Below are positions 16,154 through 25,400 of a stretch of DNA of 64,000 nt, piece by piece. Where the stretch lies: contig CAZXYZ010000042.1 in the NCBI GenBank assembly GCA_964645045.1, positions 1-64,000 on the forward strand, written 5' to 3'. Both the position numbers and the translations under genes were made by a program. The first letter of the stretch is position 1. Each line of letters opens with the position of its first letter. Below the pieces are notes generated by a model, which ran no database searches, was not told the DNA's origin, and worked only from the letters and a program-made list of their open reading frames with translations. The DNA is from Anammoximicrobium sp964645045. GTDB taxonomy: Bacteria > Planctomycetota > Planctomycetia > Pirellulales > Pirellulaceae.

Positions 16154-18232
16154 TCAGCGGAAAATGCGTTGCACAAAGTGATACAAGTTGTTGCGCCAGT
16201 GCGTGGGGTCGTGGGCATTGGAGTCCACGTTCCAGACATGCGGCACATCGTGTTCCTTGAGATAGGCGTGCATGCCCTGACTGATACCGATCAAACCATC
16301 CTTGTTGCCGCAGGAGAGCCACAGCAGTTTCAAGTTCTGCTTCGCGGCGGCGGGGTCCGGCACGAGCTGCGCGGGAGGCTTCGTGTTGGGGGCCGACGAG
16401 AAGCCGCCGATCCAGGCGAACGTGTCGAGATGCGCCAGTCCGAAGTTGAGCGACTGTCCGCCGCCCATCGAGAGACCGGCCAACGCGCGGTGTTCGCGGC
16501 CTGCTTCAACGGAGTAGCGCGACTCGATCGTCGGGATCACATCCTTCAGCAGGTCGTCCTCGAAGGCCGCGAACGCGGGAGCCGACCGGAATACATCGCC
16601 TTCCGCGCGGTCGTTCTTCTGCGCCCGGCCGTTGGGCATCACGACCAACATCGGCGTGACCTTCCCATCGGCCAGCAGGTTGTCGAGGAGGATGTCGGGC
16701 GTGGCAAAACGCTGCCACTCTGTCTCATCGCCGCCGATCCCGTGCAACAGATAGAGCACCGGGTACTTCTTGTCCTTGGAATAGCCGGGCGGCGTATAGA
16801 CCTGCATCTTGCGGGTAACGCCAACGGACTTTGAATCGTAAGTGATCATTTCCAACTGGCCGTGCGAGATGCCTTCCCGCTGGGCGTCAAATCCAGCGGG
16901 CGGGTCAGGAAACGCCTGTTTGTCATCAGGGCCAAGGTTGATCGATCGGCCGAATCCGCCCGGACCACGAGGCCCGCGACGCGGCGGGGCGTCCGCGACG
17001 GGTGCGGCTGCGGTTGGTGCAGCGGCGACCGACTGAAACAAACGTGGTGCAAACTCCTTCAGGCACCGCCGCCAGGTCTGCCACTCGTGTGCCGTGCCCG
17101 GAGACTCGTAGAAGACGGTCTTGATGCCGCCCTGCTCCAGGGCATCCCGATAGCCCTTGACGCCATTGTAGAATCGCTCGCCTTCCGCCGTGCCGATCCC
17201 GATCCAAACAAGGTGGACTTTCTCGTTGAATGTCTCGGCGTCCGCCATCACGCCGTTGTGTACGGTCTTCATGTCGACTGCGCCGCCGCCAAATCCGCCG
17301 CCGGCGCCGCTGAACCCTCCGAGCCAAGCGAACTTGTCGAGGTTGTTCAAGGCAATCACGAACGTTTGCATCCCGCCCATCGACAATCCGGCCATCGCCC
17401 GGTTCTCGCGGTCGGGCAGGGTCCGGTACGTCGAATCAACCATGGGGATCAGGTCCTGGATGAACACCTCCTCCAGGGCGCTGAACATCCGGCGAAAATC
17501 GGGCGGCTGAGCGCCCGCGCCGACCGCCGGCGGACGCAAGGGAACTGGGGGCTCGCCGGGCTTGCGGGCGTATCCCTTCTCCATCACGATGATCATGGGC
17601 CGGGCCTTCTTCTCGGCGATCAAGTTATCCATGATGTGGTTGACCCGCCCCTGCACCACCCAACCCCGCTCGTCTTCGCCGCCGCCGTGTTGCAGGTAGA
17701 GAACGGGATACCGCGCATCGCGGTTGGTGTCGTAATCCGGTGGCGTGTACACGAAGATGCGCCGCCAAGCGTCGGTTGCCTTGGAGAAATACCAGCGCTC
17801 GCGGATTTCGCCGTGGGGGACGTCCCGCGGTTCATAGAAATCCACGCCCGCTTCCGGGACTTCAATTCCGCTGCACTGCTTGCCGGTGCCGTAGAAGGTC
17901 TCGCTCGCCGGATCGCTCACGTTGGCCCCGTCGAGCTTGAACCAATAATAGTGAAATCCTGGTACCAGCGGCGGGGTCGTGACGCTCCAGAAGCCGTCGG
18001 CATCGCGTGTCATGTCGTAATCCGTATCCACATGCACGCGCACCTGCTGTGCGTCGGGAGCTTTGAGCCGGAAAGTCACCCGGAGGTCCGAGTGAATGCG
18101 GGGATACTCCGCACCCGGGACATTGGACGATGCGGGTCTGGAGTCATCGGGCGCGGGCTGGGCGGGTTGAGCCCGGCACAGCGGCGAAATCGTGAAGGCG
18201 CTCAGGACGCCGAAGATCAGGAAGTGCTTCAT
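16154..18232 (-). CDS. Secreted tandem-domain carbohydrate esterase (CE1/esterase D-like), two catalytic domains
   Basis: Predicted to remove feruloyl or acetyl esters from xylan. The 692-aa protein starts at ATG 18232 (GGAG 9 bases upstream) with a signal peptide (MKHFLIFGVLSAFTISPLCR). A CBM48-like/E-set domain follows (about residues 45-130; VTFRLKAPDAQQVRVHVDTD). Then come two alpha/beta-hydrolase esterase domains, each with its own oxyanion-loop, nucleophile and His regions: domain 1 with YLQHGGGEDERGW, Ser284 in GLSMGGM and AHEWQTWRRCL; domain 2 with YLLHGIGGDETEW, Ser588 in GLSMGGG and AHDPTHWRNNL. The start overlaps the marR stop as ATGA, so the two genes are translationally coupled. 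Whether the ester is feruloyl or acetyl cannot be told. Confidence 0.88.
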   Translation of the reverse strand: MKHFLIFGVLSAFTISPLCRAQPAQPAPDDSRPASSNVPGAEYPRIHSDLRVTFRLKAPDAQQVRVHVDTDYDMTRDADGFWSVTTPPLVPGFHYYWFKLDGANVSDPASETFYGTGKQCSGIEVPEAGVDFYEPRDVPHGEIRERWYFSKATDAWRRIFVYTPPDYDTNRDARYPVLYLQHGGGEDERGWVVQGRVNHIMDNLIAEKKARPMIIVMEKGYARKPGEPPVPLRPPAVGAGAQPPDFRRMFSALEEVFIQDLIPMVDSTYRTLPDRENRAMAGLSMGGMQTFVIALNNLDKFAWLGGFSGAGGGFGGGAVDMKTVHNGVMADAETFNEKVHLVWIGIGTAEGERFYNGVKGYRDALEQGGIKTVFYESPGTAHEWQTWRRCLKEFAPRLFQSVAAAPTAAAPVADAPPRRGPRGPGGFGRSINLGPDDKQAFPDPPAGFDAQREGISHGQLEMITYDSKSVGVTRKMQVYTPPGYSKDKKYPVLYLLHGIGGDETEWQRFATPDILLDNLLADGKVTPMLVVMPNGRAQKNDRAEGDVFRSAPAFAAFEDDLLKDVIPTIESRYSVEAGREHRALAGLSMGGGQSLNFGLAHLDTFAWIGGFSSAPNTKPPAQLVPDPAAAKQNLKLLWLSCGNKDGLIGISQGMHAYLKEHDVPHVWNVDSNAHDPTHWRNNLYHFVQRIFR

Positions 18233-18738
18233 GGGACGCTGCTCCGGGATGAGGATTTCCTCGACTGTGAATGACTTGATTGCCGGCATACCTTGCCGTC
18301 GAGGTGGCGGTGCTGCTCGGGCGTGGTCATGTTTTCCAAAGATCGAAGCTGCTGAACAAACGCCGCAGCCGAATCCGGGCCAACGACCGCCACCAATTGC
18401 TCGTGAAAGGCCCGGCTCTGTGCCCACAGTGTGGAGTACATGCTCCACCCCTTATCGGTCAGCGCCACGCAGCGCGCTCGGCCATCGGTCGGATGCGGCC
18501 GGCGTGAAACAAAGCCGCTCCGTTCCAGCAGGACGAGCATGGCCCGAACCGTGTTGGCATCGGAACTGGCTCGGCGCACCAACTCCTGCTGCGTCAATCC
18601 CTTGCCCTCGGCAAGAATCGACATGAGGACAAACTGATTGGCCGTCACTCCATGCGGTTGCAAGAGGGTATCGGCGTCCCGGTGCATGGCCCAGTAGGCC
18701 GCACGCAACGCCATCGCAATGTCGTGTCCACCGACCAT
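18229..18738 (-). CDS. MarR-family transcriptional regulator
   Basis: A small winged-helix dimeric regulator of about 169 aa. The recognisable core is VTANQFVLMSILAEGKGLTQ, then a recognition-helix region (SSDANTVRAMLVLLERSGFV) and the wing RRPHPTDGRARCVALTDKG. The start is ATG 18738 with GAGGCGG upstream; a TTG five codons earlier is possible. The stop overlaps the esterase start (ATGA). The gene leads the arabinoxylan set, and a palindrome lies within its promoter, so autoregulation and control of at least the esterase gene are likely. The C-terminal about 25 residues are rich in Ser and look disordered. The ligand is unknown; MarR proteins that sense hydroxycinnamate derivatives are known in other bacteria. 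Confidence 0.88.
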   Translation of the reverse strand: MVGGHDIAMALRAAYWAMHRDADTLLQPHGVTANQFVLMSILAEGKGLTQQELVRRASSDANTVRAMLVLLERSGFVSRRPHPTDGRARCVALTDKGWSMYSTLWAQSRAFHEQLVAVVGPDSAAAFVQQLRSLENMTTPEQHRHLDGKVCRQSSHSQSRKSSSRSSVP

Positions 18739-18754
18739 GTTCCGCCTCGCCAAT

Positions 18755-18782
18755 ATCCTACGTATACGTATTACTGTGTCAA
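18755..18782 (-). promoter_or_regulatory. marR-esterase promoter with palindromic operator candidate
   Basis: On the minus strand a perfect -35 box TTGACA (18782-18777) is followed by 16 bases and a -10 candidate TAGGAT (18760-18755). Between them, reaching into the -10, lies the perfect 12-bp palindrome TACGTATACGTA (18759-18770). A palindrome between -35 and -10 is the usual site for MarR-type repression. The marR start lies 17 bases beyond the -10, which leaves a short leader holding the ribosome binding site. Confidence 0.65.
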
Positions 18783-18843
18783 GTCCCGATTCGCCCGAAT
18801 GTAGCGCGGCGGTAATCAGGCTGGCGGCCGTCCCGAAACGGGC

Positions 18844-19255
18844 TCAACGGATAATGCCATTCGCCATGACCACGTTGCGGTTGTCGACGTTGGCACGGTT
18901 CGCGAACTCCATCGCCTCCCAGCTGCCGGTGGCCTTCAGTGTCCGCTTCGCCTTGGCCTTCAGCGTGGGTGGATCGTACATCCGCTGGGCGCACTCGCGG
19001 ATGACCTCCCACAGTTTGGCCCGCTCGATGTGCTTGGGGCAATTTGCATCACATCGACGCCGCCGTTCCGCATGAAATCCGTACGGCGGCGAAGCTTGTC
19101 GGGCGTGTCGCTGTCCATGCCGAAAATGAAAGCTCCCAGCACGGCGATGCCCGCCTGGTGAATGCGCTCAAACGCCTGCTCGCAGGGATTCGCGCCCCGC
19201 TTCATATTCAGTCGAATGTCGACTTCGGTCAAGGCGTCGATGTCCTCGGCTTCCA
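18844..19255 (-). pseudogene. Radical SAM / B12-binding-domain protein remnant
   Basis: Two pieces in different frames. The first (about 19255-19040) reads MKRGANPCEQAFERIHQAGI, then AVLGAFIFGMDSDTPDKLRR and NGGVDVMQ, the barrel end of B12-dependent radical SAM proteins. The second (about 19035-18844) reads HIERAKLWEVIRECAQRMYD and on to a TGA, as in their C-terminal region. The segment normally found between them (a PLPGT-type motif and what follows) is missing, as are the B12 domain and the CxxxCxxC cluster at the N-terminus. It is a decayed gene with an internal deletion, not a functional protein. Confidence 0.65.
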
Positions 19256-19272
19256 GCCTGGCAGTCAGAAAA

Positions 19273-19295
19273 GACAGGCAAGATGCCTATCCAAC
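19273..19295. repeat. REP-like core related to the 7778-7914 element
   Basis: gacaggcaagatgcctatcc resembles gacaggctggaagcctatcc at 7876-7895, differing at about 3 of 20 positions. It is a single half-element with no partner arm nearby. Confidence 0.45.
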
Positions 19296-19343
19296 GTTGC
19301 CTGTGACCGTCTGCGGAATAGCTCCACGACAGGACAGTCCCTT

Positions 19344-19385
19344 ACACCGTCCCGGACGGAATGAGACTCCGTGCGGCAAGGACCG
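19344..19385. repeat. Palindromic intergenic repeat, copy 2 (GGACGGAATG family)
   Basis: caccgtcccggacggaatga followed by gactccgtgcggcaaggac aligns without gaps to the copy at 2841-2880. The palindrome is decayed here. It runs directly into the hairpin at 19378-19411. Confidence 0.55.
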
Positions 19386-19411
19386 GCACGCTCACGTGCC
19401 GGTCCTTTTTC
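19378..19411. terminator. Hairpin terminator beyond the 3' end of the giant gene
   Basis: GGACCGGCACG and CGTGCCGGTCC form a perfect 11-bp stem with loop CTCA. Five T follow on the plus strand and two T on the minus strand. It lies 18 bases past the giant gene's stop, where a minus-strand terminator is expected, although the better T run serves plus-strand transcription. It may work in both directions. Confidence 0.65.
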
Positions 19412-19428
19412 TCAGCTAACGTCGTTCC

Positions 19429-22400
19429 CTAGGCCAGCCGCCGGAAGAACCGGCCAAGTCGGGCGAAGACCCCGTCGGCCGACGTTTCTTGCGACCGGTC
19501 GTGGTCGGCAGCCAAGTCCGTCAGCACGCCGTCCAACGCCAAGTCCATAACGCCATCCCCGCTGGCTTGACGGCTCCGGCCTGTGACGGCCAGGGCGGCA
19601 TCAGCGAGGTCAGTGGAGTAGACAGACAAGTCGTCCGCCTCGTCTTCCTGAGCGAAGTACTGATCGACCTTCGCTGCCGCGGAGGGGACTGCACCCGCCG
19701 AGGGCGCCGGCAGCGGCCCGGTCAACAGGTCCGCGTACTGGATGCCGGCCAGCGAATCCGCGACGGCAACCGCGCTCGTCACCGCCGGTGCCACGTCGGC
19801 ACTCAAGTCAACCGCGATGAACGCCGCTCCCTCGCCTTCGCCTCCCGAGCCGCCGGCGACGGCGCTATTGACCACATTGATCACGCCCAGCACGTCGCTG
19901 GCGGAAACCTGGCCGTCGAGCGTCACATCCAGGAAGGGCGCCTGCAGCGTGCCATACGCCAACGCACGCTGGCCGTTGGCGTTGATGTCGTTGATCAGGA
20001 TCAAGGCATCCAATGCGTCGACCCTGCCGTCGGCATTGACGTCGAAGCGGTTGTCCAAGTTCGTCACCCCAACCGGCGTCACCGGCGCACTGGCGGTCAC
20101 CGGCGGATCGAAGTTGCCCAAGATCGGCACGGCGTACTCGTCGCCATAGCTGGCAAAGAGATCCTTGCCAAACGGGATCGGTGTGAACGGATGATCCAGG
20201 TAATGGACCGTGCCGTAGTGCGCGGCCTTGTTCTGGCCGAACGCATTCGACACCAGGAAGTACCACTCGCCGTTCTCCTCCGGCGCGACACCAGCCCGGT
20301 CGGGTACCCACAGCCCGATGTCGTCGATGCCGTCCTGGTCCATGTCGGCTGCCACCGGCTTCTCGCGGAGGCCGATGAAGCCAAAGTCGATGCTCCGCAC
20401 CGTGGCGCTCCACGTGCCCGGTCCGGTCGCCAACTGGAACGTGAACCGGTCGTCCTGCCACGTCCCCAGATCGTCGTTCCCGTCGCCGTCAAAGTCGCCC
20501 ACGATCGGGAGACCGGTCAGCGACAGCGGCACAGCCTTGTCCAGCTTGTAATCGTGGTTGGTGTCGAAGTACCACGTGCTACCCGCCAACAATCCGACTT
20601 CATCGCCGTTGTCCTTGTTGCCATCGAAGTTGCCGGCGACGGGGAGTCCCGTCGTGCCCATCGATTCGACAAAGCCAGTCAACGGATCCGGCACCCCGTC
20701 GTTGGTGATGTCGATCAGCCAGCGGAAACTCCCGCCGACCTTGCCGTAAGCCGCCAGCTTGTCGAATCCGTCCGCAATCGCATTGCCGGCCGGGGTTACG
20801 TGGTCGTCCGTCGTGCCGTAGATCCCATCGGGACCGGGGCCGGAGAAATTGCCGGCAAAGATGCCGTCCGTGGTGTAACCCAGCTTGTAGGTGATGTCCC
20901 GGTTCGTGTAGTCCAGGTTGTCCGGATCGAACGTAAAGTTGCCATTGGTATCGACCCAGACGCTGCCCGAGTGGACCGTGCCGATCTCCGGCCGGCTGTC
21001 GATGGTGAACCGGGCGAAGAAATCTTCGCCGGGCTCGCCATCGCCGCTGGGCCAATGCGGATTCTCTTGCGGCTCGATCGTGTTCGTCTCGCCGTCCAGT
21101 TTGTTCCCCGCGTCATCCTTGATACGGTCGTACACCGTCAGCGTGTACCGGTCGTCCGGCAGCGGCGCGAAGAAGTTCAGCCGGACGGTCGTCCGCCCAA
21201 AGTCACCGGCCACCGTGTGGTCGATGAACTCGATCGATTGGATCGGGATCACGCCATTGGCGTCGCCCACCAGCAGATAGTTGCCCGGCGCTGTGGCCAG
21301 GATTTCGTTCACGGCCGGATAGAGGAACCCACCGGCCGCCAAACCGACGATCCCGTCGACCAGGGCGTTGCTGAAGGAAAGCGCCGTGTTGCCACCGTCG
21401 CGCAACTGGTTCAAGTCCGCCGAGAAGCCTCCCAATTCCCACGCCAGTTCGACGTAGTCGCCGACGGTCGTCCCGTCGCCCGAGGCTGCGAAGCCACCCG
21501 CCGTCTCCAGGAAGTTGCCGCCGGGCTGCTCGATGTAGGCGATCGTGTTGGAGTCGACGGCCAGCGCCACCGTGTTGGTACCGTCACGCAGGTCCACGTC
21601 GTTGATCGTCACGAGGAGGACCTCGGCCGCGTCCAGCGCGGTCAACGTGGACGCATAGGTGAGCGCGGCGTTCTCGTTGTCGCGGTCTTCGTCCGTGACC
21701 AGAATGACGAACCGCTCCGAGTTGGCGCGGAACATGTAGTTGGCCAGGGCGTAATCGATCCCGGCGTACCCGTCTTCCGTGCCGCCACTGGTAACTAGGC
21801 CGCCCGCGGCCGCCGCAAAGCCGGCGGAGTTCCCCCATAGGTTCCCGCCGATCAGGAACGAACGTCCGTCGTTCGATCCCGCGATTCCGTTACCGTAACC
21901 CACGAGCCCGAACAAGTTGGCGTCGGCGCCGCCACCGATCCCGGCCGCCGACAACTGGGTGTCGAGCGTTTGGATGAACGAACCGATGAACGCATGCTCG
22001 CCCGCCATGCTGCCCGACTCGTCCATCACCACGATGATGTCGGCAAAGCCTGTCGCCGCAGCGCCGGCACCGCGCCGCGGGCGGTCCAGGAAGTCGATAT
22101 CCAGGGCCCACGCCAGCGGGGTCGGCCCGTCTTCCGACGGCTTGGGATCGAACAGGTCGTACTCTTCCTGGCCGGTGATGTTCACCTCTTCCACCTGCGG
22201 ACCGCGGGTGTCGAGGAAGATCGACAGGCTCTCGGCGCCCGAGGTGGCGGTCAAGTTGCCCGCCAGGTCTTCGGCGGTGACCAGCAGCGGGCGGAGACCG
22301 TCGATCTCGCCCGGCTGAATAATCCCGCTCGCCTCCAGGGCCGCCAGGATCATCGGATCGTTCAGGTCAATGTTGCTGGTCAACGTCCACTGGCCATTGG

Positions 22401-25400
22401 GGAATTGATCGTTGCCGTCGGTCGGGATCGCGACGGCCTTGCCGAGCAAGAAGTCGCCCGCGTTGACGTCGCCGTCGTTGTTGGCATCCAAGTACACCCG
22501 GACAATCGTGTTGGCCTCGGCGCTGCCCCACAACGTCGGCACCGTGTCGCTCGTAATCCGGTCCACAAATGTGCTGGGCTGATCGATGATCCCCGTATCG
22601 CTGTCCGGGTGCAATCCGTCCGTCGGATGGTTGGCCACACCGAAATAGACCGGCGGGTGCGCCGTATCGACGTTGATCTCCAGCGGCAGGCTGCGAGCGC
22701 CCCAACCGGTGGCCGGCATGTCCACGCCACCCGTGTTGGAGATACTGGCCGGGTCGATCATCTGGACGCGAGCCGTCAGGAAATGGCTGCCGTCGGCCAG
22801 AGGCGCCGTGGGAGTGAACAAGTACACGCCCGGCGCGTACAACGTCGCGTAACCGATCGGGTTCTGCGGGTTTTCGGCCCACGGCTGCGGACCTTCGTCA
22901 AACACCGCCACGCGATAGCCCGCCGTCAACGCTGCGCTGGGCGCATTTGCCGTCTGGGTGTTCAACGGAATCGGGATCACCTCGTCAAACGGCAGCGTGG
23001 TGTAGTTGTTCCCCGGCTGGTCGTTCGCAAAGATCGCGTCGTCCAGGCGGAAGTAGACCGTCGGCGTGTTGTCGTGCGTGACGTTGTCCCAGTTCGTCCG
23101 CCCGCTATCGCTCATCTCGACAATATGCGTCAGTTGCGTCCGCACCTCGCCGCCGCCGTACGCCGACGTGTGCAAATTGACGTAGGTGCCGTTGTTCTGC
23201 AAGGCTGTAATGTGCGCCGGGTTCGCGGAGAACGCGGCGCCGGTCAACCGCAACCGGATGCCGCTCTCTTCCTGCACCCAACCGGCCGGGTACAGCGAAA
23301 CGATCGCAGCGCCGCTGACCCCCGGACCGCCGAGATGAATGTGGGCATTTGTCAAGTCGGGCAGCGTCGTCTTGTTGGCCAACTCGATCCCGGCCGCAAA
23401 GATGTCGATGTCGAAGGTGTTCGCCGCGGCATTGTAGGCGAAGATCACCTGGCCGTTGGCCGTGGTCGCCACCGGCGGCACCTCCTGCGCCCCGTTCAGC
23501 AGGTTGACGTGATCGTTCAACTCCAGTCCCCACGGAGTCGGCGGCGCCTCGCTCAGCACCGTCAGGCCGTAGTTGTTGATGGCGTTGCTCACGCCGACAA
23601 CCCGCAGGTAGTAAACCTGGCCGGCCACCGCCGGAATGCGGATCCGCTCGTTTTCCAGGAACGAATCGCCGTCCACGTTCAATTCGGCCGGTCCGTCGTT
23701 GCGGCCGAAGTTCGGCCCGTAACCGGCGATCAGCGTTCCGTCCACGTCGTACAGCTCGATGTCCAAGTTGCCGTTGCCAGGCAAACCCGGCCGCCCGCTG
23801 GACGGAATCGCCGCGATCTCTTCAAAGAACGCCTGCAGGTCCAACGTCCCGGTCACTTGAGCCTCGACCCGATACCAGTCGGCGTCGCCGGGGACGTTCT
23901 GGTTGTCGCCAAATGGGTTGAGGATCGCACCCGGGTCGATCGTCGGATCGACGTTGATCGCGCCGTCGGCACCCAAGTGAGTCGCCACGAAGCGGTCGTC
24001 GTTGTACTCGTACGGATCGTGCTTGAAGACGACCAGCCGGCTGCTGTGGCCCGGATTGGCATTCACCGCCACGCCGGTCTCGTCCAGGAACTGCACCCGC
24101 TCGATACCGTCGAACACGGTCTCGAACGATTCCGCGTTCGCCGGGCCGATCGAGACCGTCCCGGCCGTGTCGTCCTGGCTCTTGCGGTAGATCGTCAGGT
24201 CGTCGGGCCCGTCGTCGATCACGATCAGCCGGTCGCCGGCCCCGGTGGCCGAACCACCGTGGACCGTCGTCACCAGGGCGTTGTAGAACCCATCCTCGGC
24301 CATGCCGCCCGCCAGGTCCCGAATCAAGACGCGGATCGTGTCCAATCCGCTGCCCGCCTCGACGCGGACCTCGTCCACCGTTCGCGTCAGGTCGGCCGGC
24401 ACGCCCAGCGGATCCAACAACTCCAGCGTATCGACCTGAGTATCCGCGTTGACCTTGTGAGTGAGCGAGGTCATCGAAGTCTGGCTCACGTCGATCGTGT
24501 CGCTGCCCGAGGTGCCGCTGACTAGGATCGTGTCCCATTCGATGTTCCCCGGCGTGTCACCGCCGTTGATGGTGTCGTTCCCGGCCCCGCCCACAAACAG
24601 GTCTTCGCCGGCACCGCCGTTCAATTGGTCGTCACCGCCGCCACCGTACAATTGGTCGGCCCCGTCGCCGCCGGTAATCGTCTGGGCATAGGCTCCGCCC
24701 ACCAGCATGTCGTCGCCGGCATTGCCGTTCAGTTGTCCGAACCCACTGAGGGAATCGTTCCCTTCGCCGCCGTTGATCACCAGGTGGTTCACATTGGCCA
24801 GCGTGGTGCCGAAGATGGCGTTCAGCCCATCCGAGGCGAAGACCAAATCGTCGCCTTCGTTGGCGTTGAAGGTCAGGGTGTCGGCGTCGATCGGCGAGTT
24901 CAAGCTGGCAACGTTCACGTCGTAAGCCAGTCCCGCGATGTTCACGATCCCGCCCGTCAGCGCCGTTAGCGACACGCCGTCCGCCACCGTGCGGCCATGG
25001 ACAGTCACCGTGTCCGTCTCAGCCTGAGCGCCCACGTCCACGTTGACCTGCCGCACGTCGGTGGTGAACAGGTCGCGGACTTCGATCGTGTCGCCGCCGG
25101 CCAGGCTGTTGATGTCAACCTGCTCGACCTTGCCCATGTCGATCGTGAAGGGCACCAGGTTGGTCCGCTCGAAGAAGGCCCGCGTCTGATCGCCGGTCTT
25201 GGTCCGGAGCAGGAACGCGTCACCGGTCGCACCGGTGCTGCCGTTGACGACCTGGACATCCACGCCCTCGTCGCCTTCGACCACGTCCGAGTTGTCTCCG
25301 TTGTTCCAGATGAACCGATCGGAACCGTCGCCGCCGAACAGGTTGTCGTTGCCCGTGCCACCGGTGATCGTATCGTCGCCTTCGTCGCCGTAGACGGTAT

